Source of the DNA: Dryas octopetala
Lineage: Eukaryota > Streptophyta > Magnoliopsida > Rosales > Rosaceae
Assembly: GCA_963921425.1 (NCBI GenBank)
Contig: OY992839.1
Span: 18,522,910 to 18,586,909 of the forward strand
Reading direction: 5' to 3'
DNA: 64,000 nt
Below are positions 35,205 through 48,016 of this stretch, piece after piece. The position numbers and the translations under genes are program-made. How positions within the stretch are numbered: the stretch's first letter is position 1; every line of letters starts with the position of its first letter. The notes beneath the pieces are model-generated. The model was given only the letters and a program-made list of their open reading frames with translations. It ran no database searches and was not told the origin of the DNA.

Positions 35205-38200
35205 TCGTTCAATTTCTGAAAAGGTATTGTGGGTAAAAATTGAACACCGAGAGCCTAATGGCCAGATTTGCGCCTACCACTTCGGAGCCAATAATCATCT
35301 GTGATGCATGCTGCATCAATTTCTCTCTACACACCATCACATTTCTGAAAATATCCCCACTAAAAGAAACAAAAAGCAAAAACCAGCCTCAACCATCCCA
35401 GCAAGGGCTGGCCTCCACCCACCCACGCTGTCGGCGTTGGACCTACACTGCCTGTGCTTTTTCTTGTCACTCTCTCTCACTTCTCTCTCTTTGCAAACCC
35501 TCTGTCGGACGGACATGGAGGCCGGTGATATATAGAACAGTCCAAAACCCCTCTATTTTCGCTTCCTGATATATAGATCTATTGATTTTCACTCCTCATA
35601 CTCATTCTTAAGGTCATTTTTTGCTAAAGATTCTCTCGTTGCTTCTCTTCATTTCTTTTTAGGTATTATGTTAACCTATTCTAGTTTTATTTTTTGGCCG
35701 AAAGATGTTTTTGGTCCTTGTATTATGTCCATTCAATATAGGTCTTGAATCTTTCTGAAAGAAATATTAACTTTTAAATTCAATTGTTTTGTCATATTCA
35801 ATCAAAATTTATAAATAATATATAAAACTTTTGTCATATCGTCGTTCTCTTTTTGAAAAGGTATTGTGTGCAAAAATCGGACACTGGGAGTCTAATGGCT
35901 AGATTTGCGCCTATCACTTCAGAGCCAATAATCATGCGGAATGCGTGCTGCATCAATTTCTTTCTACACTCCCTCATATTTATGAAAATATCTCCACTAA
36001 AAAAAGAAAAAGATGAAACCAGCCTCAGCCATACCAGTAAGGGCTAGCCTACAGCCATCCCGTCGGCGTCGAACCTACACCACCGGTGCTTTTTCCTACC
36101 ACTCTCTCTCTTCTCTCTCTTTCCTTCCTTTCTCTTCGCATAGCCTCTGCTGAACGTAAAGGGAGGCCGGCGATATATAGTACAGCTAAAAATCTTCTCT
36201 ATTTTTCGTTTCCTGATATATAGATTTGTCAATTTTCACTCCTCATACCTCATTCTTAAGGTCATTTTTTGCTAAAGATTCTCTCGTTGCTTCTCTTCAT
36301 TTGTTTTTAGGTATAATGTTAACCTATTTTAGCTTTATTTTTTTGAATCTACAAGATTACAACACATTGTCTTAGAAAATTGTTTAAATTAATGTTGGTT
36401 CCGTTAAATTAGTAGGTTAGGGAATTTTTAGGGTTTCAAGTTAGTGTTAAATTTGTTGTCGTTAAGTTTTGAGTTATGTTGTTTTGGGAATTTATTTTTT
36501 GAATGATATTGTCTGATAATTTCTTCAATTTTAATTCATTCACGTGCAAAGACTTTATGGTTTCTTGTATTGAACATGTTTATTTTCAGTTTGAAGAATT
36601 TGCTTGTTTGGGTAATGTTCCTCGACTTCACTGGCTTTTAGCAGCTCATGTTGTCCCTGCCTTCATTTTGGCATATGTACATATTGGTTTCTGATTGTAT
36701 ATTTTGCTACCATTTGCTTTAGTTGTTTAAGTGTTGTTCCCCACATGAAGGGGAACAAATGAATCAATTTTAACCTATTACATCAAATGACTATTTTAGT
36801 CAGGTGCTTGTTGCTTTAGTCTAAATATTTATTTATTTTTTTCTTAATTGAGGTTGAAATTTGTATATATTCATGCCATTCAATTGATTTTTATTTTTTA
36901 AATTCAAATAAAAGAAGAAAACCTAATAAGTTACATGCTTAACTTGTGCTTAGTATTTGTTTTATTTTGTGTGTCTTACTATCTGAACATATGGATTCAT
37001 TTGTAAGTTTGCTTTCTTGTTTGAGTTTCAGAATGTGACTAATCAGTAAATCAGGTGAAATGTGGTTTAGATAATAGGTTAAAATTGATTCATTTGTTCC
37101 CCTACATGTTGTTACACATATGGATTCATTTGTTTGAGTTTCAGAATGTGAGTGATCAGTACATCAGTTGGAATGTGGTTTAGATAATAGGTTAAAATTG
37201 ATTCATTTGTTCCCCTACATGTGGTTACACATATGGATTTATTTGTTTGAGTTTCAGAATGTGAGTGATCAATACATCAGTTGGAATGTGGTTTAGATAA
37301 TAGGTTAAAATTGATTCATTTGTTCCCCTACATGTGGTTACACATATGGATTCATTTGTTTGAGTTTCAGAATGTGAGTGATCAGTACATCAGGTGGAAT
37401 GTGGTTTAGATAATAGGTTAAAATCGATTCATTTATTCTCCTACATGTGGTTACACATATAGATTCATTTGTTCCTGTTAATATTTGTTAATGTGTTTTC
37501 AGTTTTAGGGTTTGTTATTTTGTTGCTATTAGGTTGTGAGTTATGCTGGTTTGGAATATGTTTTGTTTTTTAAATGGTATCGTCTGATATACCATCTATA
37601 TAGAATTCATTGTGAATTCAAACTCAATGACCAAACACTACTCGTTCCAACATCAAACCAATAATCGAGTCAATTTGTCACTCTAAAATTGATATTGGGC
37701 TAAAAAACTATTGAAGTTGGCATTAAAACCGATATTGGTGTCAAAACCTATGAGAAGATTTAGTTGTTAAGGTTGTGTGACCACTGCATACGTATAGTTT
37801 TTACATTTTGTGGATTTCTTTTATCATCGATCATTTAATCTCTTGGTGCACTTACTTAGTTCAGATATTAGATAGAACTAATGCAATCTTACCACTTCTG
37901 TGCGAGACAGAACGAAAAGGTCCGCCGACTATGATGTTTTTTCATCATTCTCCTTTCTCTTTCATATTATCTATATATACTTTAGGTTCTACAATGTACA
38001 CTTTTGTTGTTGATTTCTTCATCATCAATTAATTTTTACCATCCATTCAATATAGGTCTTGAATATTTTTTAAAGAAATATTAACTTTTAAATTCAACTG
38101 TTTTGTCATATTCAATCAAAATTTATAAATAATGTATGAAACTTTTGTCATATCGTCGTTCTCTTTCGAAAAAGGTATTGTTCGAAAAAATCGGACACCG

Positions 38201-39215
38201 AGAGCCTAATGGCCGATTTGCGCCTATCACTTCGGAGCCAATAATTATGCGCAATGCATGCTGTATCAATTTCTCTCTACACACCCTCACATTTCTGAAA
38301 ATAATATCCCCACTAAAGGTTCTCTCGTTACTTCTCTTCATTTGTTTTAAGGTATTATGTTAACCTATTTTATTTATTTATTTTTTTTTTGATTTTGCAA
38401 GATTACAACACATTCTCATAGGAAATTGTTTAAATTAATGTTGGTTCTGTTAGATTAGTAGGTTAGGTAATTTTTAGGGTTTCAAGTTAGTGTTAAATTT
38501 GTTATTGTTAGGTTGTGAGTTCTACTGTTTTTGGAATTTTTTTTTTAAATGGTATTGTCTGATAATTTCTTCAATTTTAATTCATTCACGTGGAAAGAGT
38601 TTCTGGTTTCTTGTATGGAACAAGTTTCTTTTCCGTTTGAAGAATTTGCTTGTTTAGGTAATGTTCCTATGCTTCACTGGCTTTTAGCAGCTCATTTGGT
38701 TCTTGTTTTCATTTTGGCATATGTAGATATTGGTTTCTGGTTGTATATTTTGCTATCATTTGCTTTAGATGTTCAAGTGTTGTTTTCCACATGAAGGAGA
38801 ACAAATGAATTCATTATAACCTATTAGATCAAATTACTATTTTGGTCAAGTGCTTGTTGCTTTAATCTAAATATTTGTTTTTTTTTTCTTAATTGAGGTT
38901 GAAATTTGTATATATACATGTCATTCAATTGGTTTTTATTTTTTAAATTCAAATGAAAGAAGTAGACCTAATAAGTTACTTGCTTAACTTGTGCTAATAT
39001 TTTTTTTTTTGTGTCTTACTATTTGAACATATGAATTCATTTGCAAGTTTTATTTCCTGTTTGAGTTTCAAAATGTGAGTGATTAGTACATCAGGTGGGA
39101 TGTGGTTTAGGTAATAGGTTAAAATTTATTCATTTGTTCCCGTTCATGTAGTTACACATATGAATTCATTTGTTCCCGTTAATATTTGTTAATGTGTTTT
39201 CAGTTTTAGGGTTTT
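35205..39215. repeat. Triplicated non-coding locus
   Basis: Three direct copies, about 35205-35695 (short), 35727-37510 (long) and 38040-39215 (long with a gap). Each contains a block including 'gagcctaatggcc' and 'tgcgcctatcacttcggagc' (35250, 35890 and 38200), then 'ctaaaggttctctcgtt' and 'ttaggtattatgttaacc'. The two long copies continue through 'gtctgataatttcttcaatt' and 'tttgaagaatttgcttgttt'. Copy 3 lacks the C/T-rich segment that copy 2 has at 36010-36255. Short ORFs in the copies are not conserved as protein in a convincing way. I see no transposon ends, so local segmental duplication is the likely origin. Confidence 0.65.
37019..37470. repeat. 113-bp tandem repeat, about four copies
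   Basis: Unit starts (at 'gaatgtga') are at 37031, 37144, 37257 and 37370, exactly 113 bp apart. Each unit carries 'ataggttaaaattgattc' and 'atttgttcccctacatg'. The same phrase occurs inverted at about 36737-36780. A single shorter relative is at about 39061-39180, in the third locus copy, again with an inverted partner near 38783-38825. Confidence 0.85.
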
Positions 39216-39799
39216 TTATAATCACCACACTTATGGGCAATTAATTAACCTATGTAAAATTAAAAAAATTTAATTAACTATGGGAACAACTCCAAAATTA
39301 GAGCTTGTTCCATTGGGTTTCCTTAAAAAGCGGAGAGATTCATTAAGAAGAATTTTTAGAGAGAGAGAGAAAGTGAGTTAGAGAGAGTGAAGAGCTCATA
39401 AATGAGAAAGTGAGGAGAAATGGCACCAGAGAAAGTTGAGATCAATTTGGGCATGATCAATGATTAGGATCAATTCCTATACTGGTTTTTCTTTGAGTTC
39501 ATTTTGCCCTTTTGCCCCAGCCCATTGTTTTTATTTTACTGGCAGTGACTGTAATTTCTAGTATTTGTTATGTTCTCTTTTGTATAATGCATAATTTAAT
39601 TCAATTCATTTTAGTCAATAGTGACTATTTTGAAATTTAGAAAATGTTCATTGACCTATTTGTAATTTTGAAATGTTTTATTGACTTTTTTTTTTTTTTT
39701 TTTTTTTTTTTTGTAAATAGCCATTATTTTTATTCCCTCAATTCAAATTAAAGAACTAAATTAAAAGCAAAAACTCAAACTCAGACAAAAAAAACAAAG
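39216..39799. other. Intergenic, with T homopolymer
   Basis: A short GA run near 39358-39372 and a T homopolymer at about 39685-39713. No gene. Confidence 0.35.
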
Positions 39800-40122
39800 A
39801 GATGAGTGTCATTTTGCTCTTAAGACTATTGCACTTGTATTAGTTTGCTCTGCAGACTTCTAATTTGAAAAATTAAGGTACTTAATATAAGTGATACAGG
39901 TGATGGGCACGTGACTACCATTTTTCCCTCAATAAGGTTTCTTCGTGATGAGGATTTGACTTTGTGTAAACAAAGCTTTGTATGGAAAGCGAGCAAAATC
40001 ACAAAATTACCACAATTGTCAAAATTGAAAAGTTAAGTATCTTAATTTTTCAAATTGAAAGTCTGAGGAGCAAACTAATACAAGTGTAATATTATGGGAA
40101 GCAAAATGACATTTATCCCCAA
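39800..40122. mobile_element. Foldback MITE related to the one at 48017-48411
   Basis: The left arm includes 'tgtcattttgctcttaagac' and 'cacttgtattagtttgctc'; the right arm carries the inverse ('gagcaaactaatacaagtg', 'gcaaaatgacatttatcccc'). The same words form the arms of the element at 48017-48411, so they are one family. The target duplication is not clear, so the ends are approximate. Confidence 0.7.
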
Positions 40123-40563
40123 AACCATTACCTCAACCCTTCACCTCGTCAAGAGGTTGTGGTGGTTGTTCAACTTGAGGTTGACAGTGCAGAGGTGATT
40201 ATTTTCATGGCGGCGTTGGCTTCGTGGAGGCTATGGCAGTTGACCATCTCCAGGTGGTCTTGGGTGAAGGAAGGCTTGGAGTAGACTCACGGCACAACCA
40301 TGTTAGAATACATAGATCTTCTTATTTTAATTTCCACTTTTATATTTTTAAATCATTTTAAAAGAGTGCTATTAAATGCACACCCAATTTCCTCTCATTA
40401 CACATCCATTTCTCACCTCATACTCTATTTTTTTTTTAATTTTATTAATTTCTTAAAACACACCCCAAAAATTCTTAAAATACCCCTACCACCACCCAAC
40501 ACACAGCAACACAACCCATCACACCCCCACCACCCGGCATCCAACCTTTACCATTATCGCCAG

Positions 40564-43500
40564 TGTCACACCCCAAAGTGGGGTTTATCACTTTGAGTAT
40601 GTGGCAGCGCTACATTGACTACCAACCTTGAGACTTAAAATCACCACAAGATCAATTATCAACGTGGTTATATTGTAACTAGAGTTTTAATAAAATTCAG
40701 AGAGAAATTTTTGCTTTTAAAACAAGAACAAAAGTTGACCAGCAGAAGCATTTAAGAATGATGAACCAATGGCTTGAAATGAATTCATGCAGGTGAACTT
40801 AGACCCTTGCTTTTTAAATCGATGAGTGAAGCACCAAACAAAAGAATTCATTGAACCTTTTGACAAATGGAGAACCAATTGTTAAAATAAATCAAAAGTG
40901 TAAGAAATGAGCCATGCTAATTAAACCTTATAGTATCAATTCTAGGTTTTCCAAACTAACTGACAAGATAAAGATGAAGTAAAGGAAAGATAAAAGATGG
41001 TTACACACTCTTCCAAACTAGGATCTTCCTCGCTCGAGTAGTGAGATGTAGGTGGGGTTGGCACTTTTATGCTCCTTGACCTAAGCCTTGAGCTACTTCT
41101 TTCCTCCTCTAAATCTGAGATGTTAACCAAGCTAACCATTGTTTCTTTTCTAAGTGTTCCCATACTAGCAAAACTGTGTAGGGGTGAGCATCACCAATAC
41201 CACTAATCACACACTCAACTAATCCAAGTTATTAACAAGCAATTCAAAATAATCTAAATAAGAAAATAGGGTTTATAAATAGATTTGCCAAACTGGCCAA
41301 ATCATTGTGCACAAAAAAACACGAGGCATTCATTATTTCTTTTAAGTAGCAGATAATAAACATTACATCAAGTAATAAGCATCCAAGCAATATAAGTAAT
41401 TTCATAACAAAATTATACTTACTGACAAAATGGCACAACAACTTTGTTTGAAGTTCTAAACATAAGGTATAATCATAAATCAACCAAGGAGGTCATTCCT
41501 TAGTCTTGGGTCATACTAACTGATTTCATATTCCAACATGTATTTCAATGAATCATGTTTTCTTTTATGAGATGCAAATGCATGCTAAATAATAAGTATA
41601 ATGCAAAGCGTACATTTACTCCATTTCAAAGCTTACATGCCAAAGCTCAAAGATAAAACAATAGACTTATTCCCTAATTTATAATTTTTATTACCACTAT
41701 TCCCATATTCTACTCAAAACAGTAGGTCTAGATAGTGAGATGTCCTTCAATTGAAGCAAATACTTTATCCCTTCCCTCTAGCATATTCTTAAACCACATA
41801 ACCATCTAAAGTAACTCGTATGCATACTTTTAGGGGATTGAACCCTAGGATAAAAATTTATTTTATCCATTCATCTCTATTTAGGAAATCCAAACACTTA
41901 AACACATTAGAGTACACATTCTAGATTCAATAATATGAATGTTAATGTAAATGCAATGGTAAATTCCTAAAGAGGTAATCGATCCAGCCCCATAATGAAC
42001 CATGTTTCAATATGCATATCACTTAAAGGATGACAATTTACAACATGCATGATTAGTTCATTCCAAAGGTTATACAAGCATACTCATTAATTAAAGAATC
42101 AAAGACTTGTAGTTAAAACAACAATAACACAATTAAGGGCACTGAGATGTATATTCCGACAAATGGCAGAGTGAAATAGTTGTTCACTCCCATTTCCATT
42201 TCAGTTTTCGTTAGTTTCCTGCCGAACAAGTTATATTGATTCTAAAGATATACAAAGTCTAGTGCTAGCAATGAAACTAAGTTTTACCTCGGTGCAATTT
42301 ATGTAAACAACTAATCTAGTTATGCTAAGTATCAATTTTCAACTAGAAGTACCTAACTTGATTATCAGTCTCGAGTTCATGCATAAAGGGAGGCTACAAG
42401 TCCACACTCAATTCAACCTAAGTATATCCTAGTGTAAGACAATTGATAGCAAGGCCAACACTTTCAGCATAGGAATTTATAACTGGAAAACCAAACACAA
42501 TTACACACATATATATATAGAGAGAAAAACATAGGGTTTAAAAGTGGACTAGCTCCCCCTACCTCAAATGTCATTTCTGATTATGGCTCAACTCCAAGCA
42601 AGTAGATTCCTAGTTTCAAAGTACATAGAAAATAAGAATCCAAATACACAAACTCAAACCTAGGGTTTCTTAGGGTTTAGTGGCTTAATGGCCAAGTCAA
42701 ATGACATCCAAATTCCCAAATCCATAAAAATTTAGAATTTGACCCTGGACAAGTCATAAATCATGTAACAAGATGGTTTCTAACGGTTGAGACCAAAACA
42801 AAAGTCACTATATATATATATAGGTATAAGTATAAAGAAAAACATAGGGTTTAAAAGTGGACTAGCTCCCCCTACCTCAAATGTCATTTCTGATTATGGC
42901 TGCACTCTAAGCAAGTGGATTATTCCTAGTTTCAAAGTATATAGAAAATAAGAATCCAAATACACAAACTCAAACCTAGGGTTTCTTTGGGTTTAGTGGC
43001 TTAATGGCCAAGTCAAATGACATCCAAATTCCCAAATTCATTAAAATTTAGAATTTGACCCTGGACAAGTCATAAATCATGTAACAAGATGGTTTCTAAT
43101 GGTTGAGACCAAAAAAAAAGTCACCAAGATAAAAAAGGTACTGCACAGAGGCGAAATTCCAAGCTTTTGTTTTGAAAAGTGAGGTTTAATAACCCAAATC
43201 TTGTTTTGAGTGGGGATAGGTTCCCTTCTGCCTCCAGGGCATCCTTGGGGATGTATTGTGACTTGTCTAAGCTGGTTTTATAAGCCAAAAAGCTTTAGAA
43301 TTGAAAAATCACATTTTTCATCATTCTCCTATTTTTAAAAACTTCTACAAAAATAATGAATGAGATTTTTCACATAAAGTTAGCCAACATCTCAATACAT
43401 ATGAATAAAATTTTTCAAGGCATTTCGAGTTGTGAACATAGGGTTTTCGAAGAGACAAAACTCACACAAGAAACTGAAAATGTGTAGAACACTGTTCATG

Positions 43501-44928
43501 TGGTAAAATAAATGTGATTTTCATGTATATTGAATCAATTTGAGTGAAACCAATTGGGAAAGCTTTGAAATCACCATTACAAACTACTACAAATTTTAGA
43601 TTCAAACTTTAAGTACAACAGATTTCGTGCATCAAAACCTTAAGCTTCCCTTTATGAAAACATGTAGAATTCTGCAGCAATTTGTAAAAATCATTACAAA
43701 TCCATACAAGTTGGATTTGAGGGATTCTTGATCCTAAAGAAAGATTAAGATGTCTAATATATCCCTTTAAAACAATTTTATAAAACACTTCACGAATGAA
43801 TACAACCATAGTAGACAAGACAACAAGGTCAGAAGATAAAAACATGCCAAACATGGGTTTCAAAACGTGAAATCACATTGTTTTTCGAAATGTGAGTTGT
43901 TCTAGCCATTCCACCATTATTCTAATCTTAAGAACTGATAACCAAAATATTAGAGAGATTGATTTCGAGGGTTTTTACCAGAGTTCCCTTCGAGGGCACT
44001 AGGGCAGTGTTGGCTTTCCTCTTTCTTGAATCTCTGTTTCTCCTTTATGTGTCTCTCTTTCTTTCTCCCTTGCTTTCTCTTGTTAGAAACTGAATTGAAT
44101 GCGTGAAAGGTTTGTCTAAATAGAGGTTGGTTTATAATGGCTGTGTTGTGCCGTTGGAGGGAAAGTGAAGAGTCACCTCTTCGATCAGTTTCTTATTTAC
44201 GTGAGAAAGGTTGTTTCTCAAGGCTTGTGTCAGGCCTTTTAGTGTTTCAAGAGGGCTTTTGGTTGGCTGACCAATCCCTCAAGCCTCATTAAGTAATTGA
44301 TTTTATTGGATCGACTAAACTTAACAGCCCACTAGCCAATCCAAGGCCTTGCCTTGTTTCAACTTACTTAATTAAATCTCATTATTAGATTTCTTTTCAT
44401 ATCTTCAAATTGCTGAAAATACACTCGATCGTTCAAGAACATCATTACAATACCTCTGGTTCACCCTATCTTCCAATTTAACAAGTAATCTAGGTTTTAG
44501 CCTTTGTTTGATAGGCCAGTAGATGCTTAGGGTTTCAAGATCAAATTCTTTGATCCTTGACATCCCTTGGGTTGTCTTTTAGTATTCTAAACCTAGTCTC
44601 AGTGTAGAGATCACATGCAGACACTTACAAGTGCCATGCACATGTGATCCGAGAGCACCTACTAACATACTCAAACAACTCAATTGTTCCCCACAAGGTA
44701 AATTGTGCAAGTGTAGATATTAGACCAAACATGGGCATTTAAAGCAAGTATAACACATGGTTAATAAATATAACAAGTGCATAAACGAAAGCAATATTTC
44801 TTTTACTAAGAGTATGTGAATCAATTTCATGTTTGTAAAAGCAAGAAAATAAGCATTAGATATGTATGCTCTAGATAAAATCAGTAACACCACCTAAACA
44901 AAAAATCAAAAGATTTTGGGGTGTTACA
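40564..44928. repeat. Probable solo LTR, Ty3/gypsy type, 4.37 kb
   Basis: Begins TGTCACACCCCAAAG and ends TTTTGGGGTGTTACA. TG...CA ends with this CACCCC-type inverted terminus are common on long LTRs of plant Ty3/gypsy elements. No coding sequence is recognisable over 4.3 kb, no second LTR is adjacent, and it interrupts a smaller element cleanly. The flanking pentamers are GCCAG and GCCGA, so the target duplication is imperfect. An unusual DNA transposon is the alternative. Confidence 0.5.
42505..43128. repeat. About 320-bp tandem duplication inside the solo LTR
   Basis: Positions of about 42520-42810 repeat almost exactly at about 42835-43125. Shared landmarks are 'aaaacatagggtttaaaagt', 'ctagctccccctacctcaaa', 'ccctggacaagtcataaatc' and 'agatggtttcta'. 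The copies differ by a few bases and are separated by a short TA run. Confidence 0.85.
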
Positions 44929-45186
44929 GCCGACGACCGACCAGCCTCCCTCTCTTTCCTTCTCTCTATCTCTTCTCTGCCTTTCTCTCACCTCTCTTCT
45001 CTCTTCTATCTATCTCTCTTTGATCTGTTGCAGAGGTGTCGGCCTCCACATCGGTCGACGACGATGATGCACCCACTTGGGTCGACAACGACAACAACCG
45101 ATGTGGAGGCTGACAAGGTGAGAGAAAAGCGGAGAAGAGAGAGAGAGGGAAAGAGAGAAAGGTGAGCGAGAAAAAGGGAGGTGGTA

Positions 45187-45233
<47 letters not shown>

Positions 45234-45568
45234 AGCACCGAAGGTCCACCTCCGGTGACAATGGAAGCGGCGCTGGAGGTTCGCCTTCGGGTTCTATTTT
45301 TTTATTTATGTCCTTTGGTCTTTTCATTTTGGGTTAAATTTATAATTTCAAATTTAAAAGGAAGGAGGTGTGTAAAGAGAGGAAATTGGATGTGCAAATA
45401 AGGGTTTAGAAGAAATTTGATGTGCAAATAACAACACTCTTTTAAAATAATAAATGACAAGAATAACCCTCCACGTACACACAACCTCACGCCTAAAACC
45501 CTAAGAAACTCAGACAGACCTTAAAGCCCAAAACCCCTAAATCTCAATTGCACGGACAACAAGAAGCA

Positions 45569-45715
45569 ATGACTATGGAGGTGGAAGCAACGGGGAAGAG
45601 CGTGATGTGCCTTCTGACGGACCCAGAAGGGACTCCATTAGGAAATTCCATGTACCTTCCTCAAAACACTGGCCCGCAACACCTTCAACAAATCGTCAAT
45701 CAGCTTCTTAACAAT
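45569..45715 (+). pseudogene. Notchless (NLE) first exon, isolated fragment
   Basis: The plus strand encodes the Notchless N-terminus: an ATG at 45569 (or 45575), then 'MCLLTDPEGTPLGNSMYLPQ' and 'LQQIVNQLLNN', followed by a normal donor (AAT|GTATGT). NLE is a WD40 protein acting in late 60S ribosome assembly; this part starts its NLE domain, which binds the Rea1/Midasin MIDAS domain. No further exon (rest of the NLE domain, WD40 repeats) is found in the following 10 kb, which is filled with MITEs and LTR debris. The exon and splice donor are undamaged. It looks like a duplicated or captured 5' end. It directly abuts the small TIR element ending at 45439. Confidence 0.75.
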
Positions 45716-46194
45716 GTATGTTCATTTTTAGTTTTTATTTTTATTTTTTTTATTTATATATATATTTTTTCTTACAGCTTATTTTCTTTGCTCGAAAATT
45801 TGGTATGTCAGACACAAGTAAAGTTTCAACATGTGTCAACACTTATAGATAATTCCTGTACCAAAAGAAAGAAGGAAATTACAAATAATTTGGGTTTTCG
45901 AGAACATATTTTTTTGGATTACTGTAGCGACTAGAGTACAGATGGGAAATCTTACATCCTATGGTTTCTTATGGTAAGCACACACTTATGCTTGTTGTGG
46001 TGTGCTGCATCCTAAGTGAGAATAAAGTTATTTCATCTTTTTCTTTCTGAACTTTTTTTCCTTTAGTGATTCAAATTTTATTTACTTATATTATAACTTT
46101 TTAACTTTTTAACTTTGTGTTTTTTTTTTTTTTTTTTAACTTTTAAATTAAGAGGGTAGTCACTCGTCATCTTAATTGTGGGGGGTTTTGATTG

Positions 46195-46502
46195 GAGTTA
46201 ATTACACTTACACTCCTAAGGTTTCAAAACTATTGCATATAACCCCCTACAAGAGAAAAAAATAAATAAACAAAAAAGAAAATATTTGTATTGAGGTTGG
46301 ACCTTACACCTTGAGTAATCTTATTAGGCCATTTACCCCTTAGCATGCCTTTTTACATAATTTCTCATCATTTTTTATCTCACTATAGGGGGTTATATGC
46401 AACAGTTTTGAAACCTCAGGGGGTGTATGTGTAATTATTGAAACCCCAGGGGGTGTAAGTGAAAAGACGATAAACCTCAAGGGGTGTTAGTGTAATTAAC
46501 TC
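46195..46502. mobile_element. 308-bp MITE with perfect 9-bp target duplication
   Basis: Ends GAGTTAATTACACTTACACT (left) and GAGTTAATTACACTAACACC (right, read inward). The perfect duplication TTTTGATTG lies at 46186-46194 and 46503-46511. The arms contain 'ggtttcaaaactattgcata' and its inverse. The right arm has an extra partial repeat of the 'ccccagggggtgta' segment. Confidence 0.87.
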
Positions 46503-46511
46503 TTTTGATTG

Positions 46512-46895
46512 GGACAAAATTGACCACAAGCAAACACACCAATGGAAAGACCATGTTGAGAGGAGAAGAACTCATTAGGAATCTTTGTCATTCGCCGTTG
46601 GGATCGCAGAAGATCGACGGAGGAAAGCTGCAGCAGTTAGCACTTCGATCCGCTACCATAGCTGATTGGCCAGGTGATTGGAGCACACCTTCATGCTCGG
46701 CTCGACGAGAGGAAGAAGAGGAGGCTGGTGAGGAGTCGCGATGCCATCGGAAATGACGAGTCAACCCCGGAGGTCTAAACGGCCAGAACTAGCTGGTGTC
46801 GACTTTTGGGGGAGTTCTAGGCCGGTCTCGTCGCATGCCACGGCCGGATGTGTCGCCACGCGTAGGTGGCAGGCACGTACGGTAAAGGTTAGGGG

Positions 46896-46944
<49 letters not shown>

Positions 46945-48007
46945 GAGATATAAATAATAATTTTGGGTTTTAAAACCCTTCCACACGAAATTACAAAAAA
47001 GCTCCTAAGTTCGCACATTCGTAACTCTCAAACCGTAACTTCGATTTACGCGTGCTTCGAGTCTACATTCTCGTGAACTCAAGACCTTTCCAACAAAACT
47101 AAAATCAAGGTTGGGCCTTTCCTTATTTTTTATTGATCTTCAATGGCCCACCGAAATCATTTCTAATCCAAATAAATCACCAAAATCACTTTCGAGATCC
47201 GAAAAACATTCTATAAAATCCTATGAACTCATTTCAATTAATCTTATTTTTCTACGACCTCAAATTCCTTTATTTACTCCAAAAATTTCTCAGATAAATT
47301 GTATTGTCTCCAAATTAACAAGATAATCAATAAACTACAATTACTTCAAAATAAATTATAAACAAATTTTTGGGATCTCATAGCTTCCTCTCGTCATCCT
47401 GAGTCCACTGGTGCCGTCAGACAACAATGGTGTTGGTGGTGGTGGTGGTGGTTGTGGAGGTAAGTCAAACAATGTCACTCCCCGAATTCCAGCCATGAAA
47501 CAACATTTTTAACTATAAACACAATAACTATACAAAAACATAAAATCTAAACTAATGAGTCTTATGGATATTGCATAACACAAATCCTTTCCAACTCAAT
47601 TGATTAATATCTAATCAAGTTAGGCTGATTCTTAAGATATTTTTCATGCTTATAGGCTCAAGCTTCACAAACTGAAATTGATCGATCAAACTACCATACA
47701 AGAAGAAAACAAAGATTTATCCAATAAATATACATAAAGCACACACATATGGAAAAAAAAAATTAAAAAATGACACTAAGATATATATACAAATATATAT
47801 ATATATACACACACGTAACTGTGTGTGTGAGAAAATAAAAATTAAATTGGTGAAGATCGGAACTAAGATTGATCTAACAAGAGGTATACACCTCTGGTAA
47901 ATCATTGAGTTGTTGATTGATCAAGAAAAGTATGGTATAGGCTCTTCACTAGCACCATCTTCCTCTTCAAGGCCTTCAGAAGTCTTAAAAATTACGTATC
48001 TTCATCA
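46512..48007. other. LTR-like debris with (GA)n and GGT repeats
   Basis: 46512-46890 is unusually GC-rich for the window but has no recognisable domain. An AG run spans about 46899-46941. 46960-47400 resembles LTR interior ('cgtaacttcgatttacgcg', 'ctcgtgaactcaagac'). A GGT run lies at about 47430-47452. At 47474 'tgtcactccccgaattcc' resembles an LTR start. No gene supported. Confidence 0.35.
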
Positions 48008-48016
48008 TTTTATTTA

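Larger units (their letters stand above)
40364..45439. mobile_element. Small TIR element (about 0.7 kb) split by a solo LTR
   Basis: Left end GAGTGCTATTAAATGCACAC, right end read inward GAGTGTTGTTATTTGCACAT. An 8-bp perfect duplication TTTTAAAA lies at 40356-40363 and 45440-45447. Without the 40564-44928 insertion the element is about 711 bp. Its interior is C/T-rich on the left and GA-rich on the right, with a long (GA)n at about 45188-45229. The same terminal sequence bounds 53077-54071. Non-coding; superfamily uncertain (8-bp duplication suggests hAT, but the GAG terminus is not a standard hAT end). Confidence 0.65.

Noticed and set aside
37019-37470. Regularly spaced repeats considered as a CRISPR array
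   Set aside because: The whole 113-bp unit is repeated, not short repeats with unique spacers, and this is a plant genome.
40564-44928. CACTA-type transposon
   Set aside because: The termini are TGTCACACCCC and TGTAACACCCC, not CACTA, and there is no clear 3-bp duplication.
44966-45327. Serine/leucine-rich overlapping ORFs
   Set aside because: Produced by the (GA)n microsatellite and C/T-rich flank of a transposon in every frame.
46505-46953. Possible GC-rich gene
   Set aside because: Two short unrelated ORFs, no recognisable domain and no splice-linked exons; flanked by GA repeats and LTR debris.
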